A DNA stretch of 64,000 nt from Plumapathes pennacea (GCA_964036295.1 OZ038471.1:10496184-10560183), one strand, 5' to 3'. Numbered from the stretch's first letter, positions 41,940 through 53,011 are shown. The notes: generated by a model not told the origin, from the sequence alone. Translations and numbers: made by a program.

Positions 41940-44640
41940 TTTATTGCTTGTGACGTCACAAGCTTTAAAATGCAACGATTTTTTATTTTTTTTTATTTTT
42001 CTGGGTTAGAGATCTGCACGCGGTGATTGGTTCATATTATCATGTGATTTGTGATGACGTTGTGATCAAGTGACTTGGCGGGCGAGCAGTTTCGCCATTT
42101 TGAAGGCAGCAAGTTGCTTGCCTTAGTTGGCTCTGTGGATTATTTTATGGACCGCTCATCTTACTTACAAACGCATACGCCGGCTGCGGTAGACCCATAC
42201 TAAATTTCATTGAGCGGTTTTGGCTTGGGTCGGTCCGTTCAGCATCAAAAGCCATATTGAAAGCCATGAAAGCAAATGCAATGAACTTATCAATGAACTG
42301 CATAACTATGCACAACTGTACAGAAATGTACAAAGAATCTGACATCCAGAACCTTGAGAACTTGAAGGAACAAGCTGAACGAAGGCACTCGAGATACAAA
42401 GACGAGAACCTGTGTAAAGACGGCGATTCTTGACAAGCGCTTGATAGCGGATTATATGGAACTGTTTAGTATGAGGGTGAACTTGAAGGTACTTTGTATT
42501 CTTTTACTTTGTATTATTCTTGCTGATACAAGTAAAGCGTCAGAAAATCTGACTTTTGTTTGGGATCAAAATTTCACTCTGCTGTGCATTTATGTTGTTG
42601 TTGCGACATTTGGACTCGGTGCCATGAAGGTCAAACAATCAGTGGAACAGATGGCCTTATTATTTGAAAATTGGGAAATGGCTGAGGAAAAAGTGACCGT
42701 TGGTAGATCTCGCTTCGCTCAGTTTTATTGTATTCCCACAAATGTTTATGTGAAAGAAAACCGAAGTCCTTCAAGACAAAATCGTGAGCCAAGCCACGTA
42801 CCCTTGAATAACCTTTCACGCATTTTGAACAAGAGTAGAAAAAGCAGGCGACTAATACAAGAATACATTTCAAAGAATGTCCCAAAGTCGTCAAAAGTTC
42901 ATGACTATACCCGAGCTTACGTACTTCACAATGCTAATGCGTTCGGAGAACGTGCATGTAAACAACATGTAAACAATAAAAAGCCACAGATGGAAATGGA
43001 AAGAGAAAATTAGGATCAATAAACCATCGCTGCGAGAAAGCTAGAAGCTCAAAAAGAAGATTGCCAAAAGTAACCGAGGTGCTAAGATACGTTTGTATTT
43101 TAAAATGTGTTAAAAAACAGGCATTGCAAGGTCAGACGTACTCAGAGATCAAAATCACAGAACCAAGTAGAACGAGTTTTCTTTGTCAAGGGATATAGAA
43201 AAAAATTCCGGTCCTTCAGTTGTTGATCCAAACAAAACGATCATCGGTTGGCTTTCTGGATGCACGGAAGCCATACTTTAAGAGCGATTTTGGCTTGCAT
43301 TGTTTTTAAGCGTCGGAAGACTTGGAAAATAGCCGTACACAAATGCTTGATGTGTTACCAGCGGGACCCCCGTAAAGTACGAAGGGTTGTGTTTTGCAAA
43401 TGCTCGATTATAGATACCGCTTCAACCAATGTATCTGTGTTCTGAGCAATATTTGTGTGAAAGAACATCGAATAAGTAGTGAAATAGTGACGTGTCGAAA
43501 CTTGATAGAACTTAAACTTTTCCCTGCGGGCAGAGCGTCTCCCTTTGTCGGAAACTCTGCGGCTTTGTGTAACGCGCGGCGTATACGAACAGTCGGCGTT
43601 TAACTTCGTTTTGCGTGCAGTAAAGGTTCTTTGTTTATTGTCTGAGGATATTGAATTACTAATAGGTTTGAGGCAAATATCACGCGAGATTAAGATACAA
43701 GATCTGTCAATGAAATGTCACGAGCATAATATCATAGAACGGGGAATCCGGAATCATCAGCTACTTAGCTTTCACTCACGCCGCTTTAACAAAAGCAGGA
43801 AAGACCGGCAGGCGATTACATCGAGAATATTTGTCACTGAATACCTCGAAGTCTTCAAAAGCTCAAGGTTGATATCCGACTATCCGAGCCGTAATGTTCG
43901 CTCCACAAGCCCGTGATGCACGCCTTTGTTGTCACGGTATTCAAACGTCTGCAGCTTCCGATAGAGATTAATTTCGTATCGACCCAGAATTTTGCGTTAA
44001 AGCTTAATGCATAGCAGTCTTGAACATATTAGTGATCAGACTTGTACATGTAGGATGAGTAACGTCTGAGATGGCTTTTTCATACGAAGTAATTTCATCA
44101 TGGGAAGTGTCATGTTTTAATGTGCTACAGAGATAAGTCTGAAAGCTTTCAATTACAGCTACTTGAACATGATGCACACGCTGGGAAGATGAGATAAGGC
44201 TATTACGCTGTCTTACAGCTACTTAAGATGTCGGGTATTCCCCAGTCAATCCCATTACAAAATGACAACACAGTTCCTCCAGAAAAACATGTCACCTTGA
44301 AAATTCACTCAACAAGGTTGCCAGGTTGTATAGCAAGCGTCACACAAGTACTGTCACGTGCATCGGAAAGCAATGAAAACTGGCAAACGAAGAATATTCC
44401 TACGGGGCCTTCGATAATTGTTTTCTCTTAATTATTATAATACACTTTTTCGTGAATATCTGTTTGACCGAAATTAGAAGAAAAGAGGGCAAGAAAAATA
44501 AAGGGAGCTCTTGGATCCGTCATGTGCAAAAACTGACTCGGCTATAATATCTTATATAAACGCATATAAACGCACGACAAAAGTTCCTCTCCCGGGACCC
44601 CGTGTGTCTCTATTCATTGTACTAATGACGTCACAAGCGC
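41940..44640 (+). mobile_element. S3 element inserted in Polinton 1
   Basis: Carries the S-family block CACGCGGTGATTGGTTCATA (42010-42060) and a 3' part collinear with S1 (43240-44235 against 13965-14775). Both boundaries show TGACGTCACAAGC (about 41951 and 44628), a 13-bp direct repeat that could be the duplicated target or a family end. The Polinton segment homologous to 49236-50400 is missing here. Confidence 0.6.
42441..43013 (+). CDS. unknown protein with hydrophobic N-terminus in S3
   Basis: A 190-codon frame. Residues 14-28 (LKVLCILLLCIILAD) look like a signal peptide, and residues 45-62 (FTLLCIYVVVATFGLGAM) like a membrane segment. The rest is basic and Ser/Arg-rich (NKSRKSRRLIQEYI). 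Not present in S1 or S2, so it is either gene content unique to a longer S subfamily or an accident. Not recognised. Confidence 0.3.
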   Translation: MIADYMELFSMRVNLKVLCILLLCIILADTSKASENLTFVWDQNFTLLCIYVVVATFGLGAMKVKQSVEQMALLFENWEMAEEKVTVGRSRFAQFYCIPTNVYVKENRSPSRQNREPSHVPLNNLSRILNKSRKSRRLIQEYISKNVPKSSKVHDYTRAYVLHNANAFGERACKQHVNNKKPQMEMEREN

Positions 44641-45031
44641 ACTGGCCACGGTCCTGTCTTGTTACTTCTTTATCTCTCTTAATAAGACTTAATAATTTCT
44701 TTGCACCATCCTTAACTTTACCTTCTGGAATTAAATTAATAAGTCCTTCACCAGCTCTTCTGAAACTCTTCACAAACCAATCCAACCAACTTTCTTCTTT
44801 TCTAGGAGCAGGAATCGGTTTAACTCCTTCATGGATAATATTCCTAGATTTAGAGATTAGTTTAACTCCTTTAGGAAGAATAGTTCTTGCTTTTGGTATT
44901 GGTATTCAATCACCTTCTTCTCATCTTGAGCTCTTAAAATTGCTTCTTCAAGGTCTCTTTTACTGATTTTCCATCTCCCTTTTATTCCCAACTCTTTTGC
45001 AATTCCTTTTCTAAGTTCATTTAAAGTAGAC
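44552..45031 (-). pseudogene. Polinton terminal protein, SAP-like N-terminus plus EKPIPKP linker
   Basis: MSTLNELRKGIAKELGIKGR... (a SAP/Rho-N-like helical module, ~40 residues) is followed by RAQDEKKVIE and, after a frame break, Pro/Lys-rich SRNIIHEGVKPIPAP and SWLDWFVKSFRRAGEGLINL...SLIKRD. The counterpart is 48783-49235. The frame runs out at the S3 boundary. Confidence 0.55.
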
Positions 45032-45184
45032 ATATTTTATTTTATTACATTAAATCCTTAAGTAATCTTTTTCAAAAATTAAAATTTTAAAAAATTAATT
45101 TTAAAAATTAAAAATGTGCTAGCAAAAACCTAAAGTGAGGTAAAGTGAGGTGGGGTTTGTTCCAGAATCCCCATATTTACACTA
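44900..45184 (-). repeat. Polinton 1 right TIR
   Basis: Ends (minus strand) TAGTGTAAATATGGGGATTC and matches both TIRs of Polinton 2, including the double CCTCACTTTA motif. It abuts S4 at 45185, so Polinton 1 appears to have inserted into S4. The other TIR of this copy is missing. Confidence 0.8.
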
Positions 45185-45912
45185 CTCAGAGAGTTTCGTC
45201 GGGACTAAATAATTAGCGGCGACAGAATATATTTGCAATCCCGTAGCGGTATTCATCAAAATAGTTGAATCCACCAATTTCTCGCGGTGATCTTAGAAAC
45301 GCAAGCCCCCGCGCAAGCCCAAATCATTCCTTAAAATCCACTTTATATGGGCATGTTCCACAGAGGCAAAATGTGTTGAGTTTGGATGGGATGCCGTTAA
45401 CTTTTACACACATGAAACGAACAATTCAATAGCCCACATCTCAAATTGTTCGCGAAGTCATTTAAAATAGATAAATAAATCATTTTATTTAAGTCTCGAT
45501 GTATTTAGCACTGCCGTGCTAATTGGGGAGACTTGAAAATGTAGAAACAAAATATCATAAACTGAATGCAAATTCGTTAAGAAACCCAACTGGTCCAACT
45601 AACCAGTTGGCTATTTACATAGTGTGGCCGAGGATTTGAACACAGGGTGCCGTGTTGCAAATTTAGCTAGTGGTCAGAGCGGGACTTGAACATGGGACCT
45701 CCGGATTTCAAGTCCGGCGCCCTAACCACTCGGCCACACTGCCTCCAATTTAGACGTCATCGCATGTCATGTAACAATATGGACCAATCACTGTGTGCTG
45801 ATTCTCGACCCAGAAAAGAAAAACATGAAGAAAGAAAGAAGAAATTTGAAAGAAATTTGAGAATTTGATTGAAGAAATTTGCAATTTTAAGCTCGCCGAA
45901 GCTCCGCAGACG
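45185..45912 (-). mobile_element. S4 element, split by a SINE
   Basis: 45185-45465 matches S2 32596-33440 in shortened form (GTTTCGTCGGGACTAAATA, then GGATGGGATGCCGTTAACTT). 45752-45912 matches the S terminal block (CAATCACTGTGTGCTGATTC to GCTCGCC...GCGAGCAA). The SINE at 45466-45750 lies between. Confidence 0.65.
45466..45750 (-). mobile_element. tRNA-Ser-like SINE
   Basis: On the minus strand: GTGTGGCCGAGTGGTTAGGG (box A), anticodon arm CCGGACTTGAAATCCGG (loop CTTGAAA, UGA), then GTTCAAGTCCCGC (box B). It lacks the long variable arm of a real tRNA-Ser and runs into CCAACTGGTTAGTTGGACCA and a poorly conserved tail. A known kind of coral SINE; not a functional tRNA gene. Confidence 0.7.
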
Positions 45913-46282
45913 CGAGCAAAAAGCAACATGAAGTCATGAATTTAGTCAGAAATGTAGCACCATACACATTTTGTCTTTCGTGCAGGTACAGCACTTTTTC
46001 TTTGTGTTCAATAAACTGGATAGGTTTTCAACAGACCAAATTGAACAAAGAAGGAAATATTAACAAATTCAATATTACATTTAGCAAGTAAATCAGGTGT
46101 GAAAATTGAATGGTTGGCAGTTCCTCACATGAAAAACAATCATAATAAAAGAACAAACAAAACAAAGAAAACTACTGTATTTCCGATAAGCATTTATTGC
46201 CCAGGTACAAAGGAAGAGAAGGACGTGTTTTATTTCTTACCTGCCCCTAATTAATGTTTCCTGATGATAAGAATTGGCAAAT
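45913..46282. other. AT-rich interval, nothing recognised
   Basis: No open frame or repeat match was seen between S4 and HSE copy 3. Confidence 0.4.
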
Positions 46283-46314
46283 CATTCACATCCCTTGCGA
46301 AATGAAGCTGGTAA

Positions 46315-46376
46315 TTCTAGAATTTTCTAGAATATTTCTGGAATTTTTCCAGCTTTAATTCTAGAAATTTCTAGAA
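46315..46376. promoter_or_regulatory. two perfect heat-shock elements, HSE copy 3
   Basis: 46315-46332 reads TTC-TA-GAA-TT-TTC-TA-GAA; 46359-46376 reads TTC-TA-GAA-AT-TTC-TA-GAA. Both are four-unit in-phase sites that survive in this older copy. Confidence 0.6.
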
Positions 46377-47092
46377 TTATTCCAGCTTTAAGACTAGAAA
46401 TATTTAAAAATTTCCAGGATGTCAAATGAAACAAAACTTAAAATTAAAGCTATAAATATTTTCTGGAAATTTCTAGTATGGAAATTTCTAGCATTAACCA
46501 GAGTCATGAAGCTGGATTATTCTAGGATTTTTCCAGCACTAATTCAAGAAATTTCTAGAATTATTTTAGTTCTAGAATTCACCAAAATGATAATAATGGA
46601 GATCTAGAAATATTCCAACTTGTTGCAGAGAAATTTCTGGGAATTTCTAGAATTATTCTATGTTATTTAAACATTTGGAAAAAGCTTCATTCCTTGTTAT
46701 GCCATTGCCACAGACTTTAAAATTTCCCTCAAAGACGAAAGAAACCCTTCTGGCTTGAGTTCGGAAAAACCTGCACTGAAAAACGTCGCGTCCGCGCTTG
46801 CTCTTGATTGCTCAATAAGCAACATGTGACTCGTTCCCATGCAGTGCTCACGTGGGCAACGGGGAGACATTTTGTTTTGCCAGCATGTTTTGCCACAAGT
46901 AAATATATTTTGTGAATATCAAGTCAATTTAAAGACTGTTAACTAAATTGATGAATATGAATACCTGATGGTGAGCAATCTTTAGTGAAAAGAGGTGGAC
47001 ATGTGCGATTTTGAAGAAGCAATTGCCACATATTACAAGGCCGTATGCCGGGGCTGTACGTTATGGATTTTTTGTGTTATATACTTCTCGGG

Positions 47093-47214
47093 AAGAAATC
47101 TCCATTGAACAAGAACTCAAATCAGACCATAAACTGTTGGAGCTACAGATATATACAATATTTGAACTGGGAATTGATACACCACAAAAACTTGATCAGG
47201 GAATTTTGGTGGAG
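47093..47214 (+). pseudogene. exon-like block with splice donor, copy 3
   Basis: SREEISIEQELKSDHKLLEL...GIDTPQKLDQGILVE ends at GAG|GTGAGT. The frame is open from 47011 and is longer than in copies 1 and 2, with an 18-bp insertion relative to them. It supports a real coding origin for this block. Confidence 0.4.
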
Positions 47215-47689
47215 GTGAGTTTTTTTTTCGGTTCTGATTCTAATATATTTCTGGAACTGCAGTACTTTCTGTACGATTTTTGTGTTATTTGGTGATCATC
47301 TGGTAATAAATACTGTTTCTACTGAAATACATTTCAACTTGCCGTATTATGTGTTTCTTGTTTCACAAATATTAATTGTAAGTACTGCCATGAGTATATT
47401 GACTGTAAAGTTTTTCCATAGAATATTTTCCCCGAACGAAGTGAGGGAAATAATCACGACACTAATGCAGTAATACAGCCTTACTTGGGGACTCCAAGTG
47501 AGTCGCCATCTCGAAAATTAATGTTTGACTGTCAGTCTGTCTGGCGTACGACTTTAGGCGCGGTTACCCTGCTAACCAACAAAAAAGGCCGGATCGATCA
47601 CGTGTGCCCTGCAGTTTTACTGGGAATAAGAGAAATTAGATTTGAACAAAGCAACAATATATCATAGCTGCGTTCACGAAAATGGAAAA

Positions 47690-48634
47690 TTTAAAAACTG
47701 AAAAACTTGAAACACAACAGTCTCTCACGAAACTCGTCTTCAAATAAGAAGGGAACAGGCACCAGCAAGGCGAAATCGTGAAACAAGCGAACAACGACAA
47801 ATTCTTCTCGAGAAAAGGCGACAATCCTGTTATGATCGACAGCATCATAAACAAGAAGCGTGCCGAAGAAACGACTCCCCAAAGGAAACAGCGCATGAAT
47901 GCCAATCGAGCGACATGAAAAGAAGCGGGTAGTTCGGGAACTTCAGGAGAAAAAACGGGCCGAAGAAAGGACTCCGCAAAGACAACAGCCTATGAGTGCG
48001 GATCAAAAGCGTCATAAAGAGAAGCGGTTGACACAGACAACTCCGCAAAGAGAATCCAGTCGCCAGCGAGTAGCTTCTCGACGTAGCAGTGAATCGTCTG
48101 AACGGAGTACCCGCAGGCTTCAAGCTCAAAATGAAGCCAACACTGGACGCCGACAACAACGTGCTGAAGTTATCGAAGAACGTTGCAGCCAAAAACAAGA
48201 ATATTTGCATAACCGTGGGTGGGCAAATCCAGAAACTCCTCCATTCCACGAGTTGGTACGGAAGAAACTCACTTCCTTTCACAGCTTTGAGGAAAATCTC
48301 CGACACTTACGCTGCAAGGTATGCAAAGAAACATGGCGGATCACCAACCGAAGTATGCCCGAGCAAGAACTATTCCAGGTGCAAGCGCGACAAAAAGACT
48401 TCATGTCGATTGTTCTCGGCTGAAAACGACAGGGATCCTGGGACAGTGCCTGCAGAACTACAGGACCTCACCGAAGTAGAGGAAATGCTGATTGGCAGAG
48501 CTCTCCCCATCATGTGTGTTTACCGGAAACACGGCGGCCAGCGTGGGTACAAAGGTCATTTCCTCAACTTGCCACAGGATGTTCAGGGATTTTTCAGCAC
48601 TCTTCCAGCCAATGTAAATGATCTGCCCGAATAG
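47690..48634 (+). pseudogene. Helitron N-terminal protein (Arg-rich repeats, Cys cluster, DUF6570-like)
   Basis: MENLKTEKLETQQ start, then Arg/Gln repeats (QQPMSADQKRHKEKRLTQTT), then FHSFEENLRHLRCKVCKETW in one frame, switching near 48340 to RCKRDKKTSCRLFSAENDRD, DLTEVEEMLIGRALPIMCVY, RKHGGQRGYKGHFLNLPQDV. The last two blocks are the typical region preceding the Rep domain in animal Helitrons. Three frame changes are present. It is cut at 48628 by Polinton 2 and continues at 56223 (PFFSSGS..., then a near-duplicate QGFLSTLPA block and a GTAAGA donor at 56327). Confidence 0.65.
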
Positions 48635-48905
48635 TGTAAAAATGGGGATTCTGGAACAAAACCCACCTCACTTTACCTCACTTTAGGTTTTTGTTAGCAC
48701 ATTTTTAATTTTTAAAATTAATTTTTTAAAATTTTAATTTTTGAAAAAGATTACTTAAGGATTTAATGTAATAAAACAAAATATGTCTACTTTAAATGAA
48801 CTTGAAAAGGAATTGCAAAAGAGTTGGGAATAAAAGGGGGATGGAAAATAAATAAAAGAGACCTCGATTTTAAGAGCTCAAGATGAGGTGATTGAAAAAC
48901 CAATA
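48632..48905 (+). repeat. Polinton 2 left TIR
   Basis: About 275 bp, inverted relative to 55935-56222. Contains two CCTCACTTTA words, an AT-rich promoter-like stretch and the first codons of the terminal gene. Here the coding part has a frame break (GAACTTGAAAAGGAA lacking bases present in the other arm). Confidence 0.85.
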
Positions 48906-49235
48906 CCAAAACCAAGAATTATTCTTCCTGAAGAAATTAAACCAATCTCTAAATCTAGGAATATTATCCATGAAGGAGTTAAACCGATTCCTGCTCCTAG
49001 AAAAGAAGAAAGTTGGTTGGATTGGTTTGTGAAGAGTTTAAGAAGAGCTGATAAAGGACTTATTAATTTAATTCCAGAGGGTAAAGTTAAGGATGGTGCA
49101 AAGAAATTATTAAGTCTTATTAAGAGAGATGAAGAAGTAATAACTAAACCAGAATTAAATGAAGAAAAAGAACCAGTGGTGAAAGAGTTTCTTAGAGGGA
49201 AGATTAAAAACATTAGGATTAGAGGGCAACAATAA
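48783..49235 (+). pseudogene. Polinton terminal protein, SAP-like N-terminus plus EKPIPKP linker
   Basis: MSTLNELEKELQKS is frame-broken. From 48888 the frame is open: EKPIPKPRIILPEEIKPISK, Pro/Lys-rich, then WLDWFVKSLRRADKGLINLI and a charged tail ending IRIRGQQ. The protein would be basic and DNA- or membrane-associated; that is inference. It ends 1 bp before the polymerase ATG. Confidence 0.55.
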
Positions 49236-51531
49236 ATGGATATTCCAACATTTTTCAACAGAAATAAACAAAGGATATTGGAAAAATTCGAGAATTTCCA
49301 AAGCCATTCAAGGTTAGGTTTGTGTTGTCGTGTGATAATAAGATGTTTAAAGATCAAAAGTTTTTAGAAGAATCAATTTATCATCATAGGAGTCAAATTG
49401 AGGAGATTTATGAAAGCACTGATATTGAGGAATTTTATAAGATAATGACACAGTTTTTGTTGGAAAGGTCAGAGAATTTTGTTCATCTTGGATCTGGTTG
49501 GATTTTTGAGAGAGTTGAATATTTAACTATTGAAGTTAATGAATTTACTCCAATGTCTGGGGGAACTTACAAAGATTTACAATGAATAAGAAGGCAGTGA
49601 CGAATATTCAAAATGATGATGGCGAATGTTTGAAGTGGTCTATTTTGAGGGCACTAAATCCAAAGGAAGATAATCAACAAAGAATAGATTCATCCTTGAG
49701 AGAGAAAGTTAAAGATTTCAATTGGGTATTAAATTTCCAGTTGATATTAAGAAAGGACCATCAAGTTTTGAAAAAAATAATCCAGGACATAAGATTTGTA
49801 TAATTGGATATGATGAAGGTCAACGAGAGAAAGGAGGATTTTTTCCATTAAGACCTGTAAAAGAAGAAGACGACAAAGTAATAGATTTATTACTTTACGA
49901 AGGACATTATTGTGTTATAAATTCGTTGTCAAAAATAAGATGAATGTTTGTAGGAATTGTTTTAATCATTTTTATGAAAGATATTTTGAAGAACATAAGA
50001 ATGTTTCTTTTTCAAACGAAGGATCAATAGCTATAATGCCAACTTATGAAAAAAGTTTGTAAGTTTAAAAATAATCATAAGGAGTTCAAACTTCCTTTTG
50101 TAATTTATGCTTATTTTGAGTCTTTCAACAAAGTGATTGAAGAGGATGAGTGAAGAAACAAAACAAAGACTGTTAAAACTTGGAAAGAAAAAGAGAAAAA
50201 ATAAAGAAGATGATGCAATAAAATCAGATAAGAAATCTTTTACAACAAATATTCAAGAACATGTTCCATGTGGATTTTCATATACAATTGTTTGTTTTGA
50301 TGAAAATCTTATGAAACCAATGAAAAATCCAAAGAAGATGATCTTTGGTAAGAAAGAAAAAAATACCACTCTCAAGATGTTTGTTACATTTGCAAAGGTT
50401 CAGAGGGAGAGTTTAATTCTGATGATATTAAATTACGAAAAGTTAGAGATCATTGTCATTTAACAGGAAGGTTATAGAGCAGCACATTCTAAATGTAATT
50501 TGAAAGTCAGAACACAAAGAACGATCCCAATCATTTTTCATAATCTTCAAAATTATGATGCACATTTGTTCATAAAAGAATTAGCAAAAGATGAAGAGAA
50601 AGTCAACTGTATTCCACTTAATGAAGAGAAATATATTTCTTTCACTAAATATGTAAAAGTTGATAAAACACCTAAAAAAGATAAGACTCGAAAAATAATA
50701 ATTAATGAAGATGATGAAAATGACATCAATAAATATTGCAAGGAAGATTTATTGATAGTTGAAAAATTCTCTTTTTGGAAAAACGATGGAAAATAGAAAT
50801 CGAGTGGATATTCGACTTGCGACTCATGAATCACAAATTTCTAAGTTAGTCAAAAAGTCTAAGTATCGAGGGAGAACCGTTTTTAGTGAAAATTTGGTTG
50901 CAGTTCACTTGGGTAAAACTAAGACTTATTACAACAAGCCAATTAACTTGGGCTGGCTATTCTTGATCTTAGTAAATTGATAATGTATGATTTTCACTAC
51001 GGTTATATCAAGAAAAAATATGGTAAAAAATCAAGGCTTTTATTCACCGACACAGATTCTCTGACTTATGAAATTGAAACAGAGGATTTTTATAAAGATA
51101 TTACTCCTGACGTGAAAACACATTTTGACACTAGTGAGATTTCAAAAGATTATCCAAGCAGTATTCCATCTGGTTTGAATAAAAAAGTACTTGGAATGTT
51201 TAAAGACAAAACAAATGGTGTTGAGATTTTTGAGTTTGTTGGTTTAAGGGCAAAGTTGTATGGAATATCTTTGGAATCAAACGATATCAAATGTAAAGGA
51301 ATTAATAAGGAAATAGTCAAGAAAACGATTGGAATGGATCATATGAGAGAAGTTTTATTTTCTAAAAAACAGCAAACGAGAGAGATGGGAAGAATACGTT
51401 CTTATGATCATAATCTATTTTCTCAAAGAGTTAATAAAATTGCACTTTCCGCTGATGATGATAAAAGACACATTTTACCAAATGGGATAGACACATTACC
51501 TCTTGGTCATTATAAAATAAGTAAATCTTAA
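49236..51531 (+). pseudogene. polB: protein-primed DNA polymerase B (Polinton 2), internally deleted
   Basis: The N-terminal part shows GSGWIFERVEYLTIEVNEFT, then NIQNDDGECLKWSILRALNP, a CRNCFNHFYERYFEEH zinc-like motif, HVPCGFSYTIVCFDEN, and PIIFHNLQNYDAHLFIKELA. At about 50760 the frame jumps to FGKTMENRNRVDIRLATHES, so palm motif A and ~400 residues are deleted. The C-terminal half has LLFTDTDSLTYEIETEDFYK, NKKVLGMFKDKTNG and GLRAKLYGISLE, ending normally at 51531. At least five frame breaks. The N- and C-termini are complete here and missing in Polinton 1. Confidence 0.85.
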
Positions 51532-51534
51532 TAT

Positions 51535-52137
51535 TATTGTTTCAATACAAACTTGGGAGGTAATTCTGTATCTTCTGGAATTATTTGTAATTCTTCTCTG
51601 ACGAATCCTCTTTTTGGTCCATCATCTAAATAGTATAAAACTTGTTGATTTTTAGAGATTACAGTTTTCTTTCAACTCAAAAACTTTTGCACTCCATATA
51701 GGATCTGTAGCTCTCCTCATACTTCCTCCTTCTTCTCACCAGGAGAAAGTAAATATCTCACTGTTTCACCAGGATCAAGTCTTTTTTCATCAAACCCAAC
51801 GGGACGAGAATAATTTTTTAATTTTTGTTTAACATTTTTTTCATGATAAGCATTAATTGCTTTCTTACCAGTCAATCGAGTGACGTGGTTGTTGATAGTT
51901 TTTATTATATTTGACAATCTATTTTCCCACTTTATGATCTGCCTTTAGTTAATATTTCGTCAGCGTATTATTGACTAAATATTTTTTCTCCCAATGTTTT
52001 GTTTGCTCTCTCATCGAAAGCCTGTGCTCTATGATTACCAGCTTCTGATCTTTTGATATCAACTTTCTTTTAATACATTAAAGTTGTTACAGATCCCATG
52101 AATTCTCTTTCTGGATCAACAATCAAAGTTTTTGGCC
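51535..52137 (-). pseudogene. Polinton RVE-type integrase, C-terminal part
   Basis: On the minus strand: KWPKTLIVDPEREFMGSVTT (second catalytic Asp region), SEAGNHRAQAFDERANKTLG (Glu of the DDE triad), then NHVTRLTGKKAINAYHEKNV, RPVGFDEKRLDPGETVRYLL and VLYYLDDGPKRGFVREELQI (chromo/SH3-like C-terminus). Several in-frame stops and shifts. The zinc finger and first catalytic Asp are lost to the deletion on the right. This confirms that the element is a Polinton, not just a virus fragment. Confidence 0.8.
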
Positions 52138-52154
52138 ATTTCACATAGATCCAG

Positions 52155-52572
52155 ATGTACAAATTGAAATATCAAGAAAAAGAGACAGTTGCCATGTTGG
52201 ATGGTTTGGAAAAATATGTTGGAGAAAACATAAGCGCAGTTGATATTAGAAAAAAGAATGCCACTGAAATAGAATCTTTATTCAAAATTTATGAAGAAAA
52301 ATCTGGTCAAGAATTAATGAAAGATGGACTGGAGGTATTTGTTTGAAGGAGTTGTCAAAGGACTTTCTTATTTTCTCACTTTTGATGACGAAGAGTCTTT
52401 GAAGAAAGATTTGTTAGATAATAAACAATTAGGAAGAAGAATTGGAAGGTATGCGTCAAAAGTTTCTGAGGAATTTGGAGACGTCGTAGCTTTTTTGAAA
52501 GTTGGTTGTGATATTGCAAAACATGTATTTACAAAAGATGAATCTACAAATGTTGAAATAAAGAAAGAATAA
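52155..52572 (+). pseudogene. Polinton helical protein (MLDGLEKYVG family)
   Basis: KLKYQEKETVAMLDGLEKYV...KNATEIESLFKIYEEKSGQE, with a frame break at 52340, then FVKGVVKGL-equivalent ...DDEESLKKDLLDNKQLGRRI and KHVFTKDEST. Nearly identical to 20026-20403. The Gln/Lys-rich N-terminus is deleted. Confidence 0.55.
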
Positions 52573-52648
52573 ACGTATTTCTATTTTGTTAGCATTTTTC
52601 TAACAAAATGCTAGCATGACTTAAGAATTTGCAAGCGATTTCATAAAA

Positions 52649-52982
52649 ATGTCAGAATCTACAGAAAATACAGATCAAATAACAAATGTTCCGACCGACA
52701 TCGAAAAGAAACGTGTGAAGAAAAAAGATCCAAAGAAAGTCGCCGCTGGCAAAAAAGAACAAGGAAGCAAGAGAAGCGTTAAGAAAGAGTCAGGAAAATC
52801 AGAAAAATAATGAAAGTGTTAATTCATTTGAGCTTTTTTATCCACCAAAATCAGAAGAATATGTAGAAAATGTCAAACATGAAATGGTTGTGAAAAAACC
52901 TGTTGAGACGAATGAAGAAAAACAATCAACTCCAGTCGAAAAACCTAAACAAAAAAGTCAACCCAATATTAATGTGGAGTGA
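52649..52982 (+). pseudogene. Polinton basic protein
   Basis: MSESTENTDQITNVPTDIEK, then KRVKKKDPKKV. A frame break follows, then PPKSEEYVENVKHEMVVKKP...KSQPNINVE. The membrane segment seen in the Polinton 1 copy (19522-19949) is missing through a deletion near 52830. Confidence 0.5.
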
Positions 52983-53011
52983 CTTAAAGATTAGTATTTC
53001 ATATTTTCAAA

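Larger units (their letters stand above)
46283..47428 (+). mobile_element. HSE element, copy 3, left part
   Basis: The start CCCTTGCGAAATGAAGCTGG at 46292 matches the copy 2 TIR. A deletion joins 46670 to the equivalent of 29545. It then continues through the exon-like block at 47093-47214 to the equivalent of 30265, where the Helitron insertion begins. More diverged from copies 1 and 2 than they are from each other. Confidence 0.8.

Noticed and set aside
41876-41940. independent bacterial-phage phi29-like polymerase
   Set aside because: Motif order and neighbours (A32-type ATPase, RVE integrase, TIR, 6-bp duplication) fit a Polinton, not a phage.
45668-45745. tRNA-Ser (UGA) gene on the minus strand
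   Set aside because: The anticodon arm is good but the long variable arm required for tRNA-Ser is absent and the SINE body follows.
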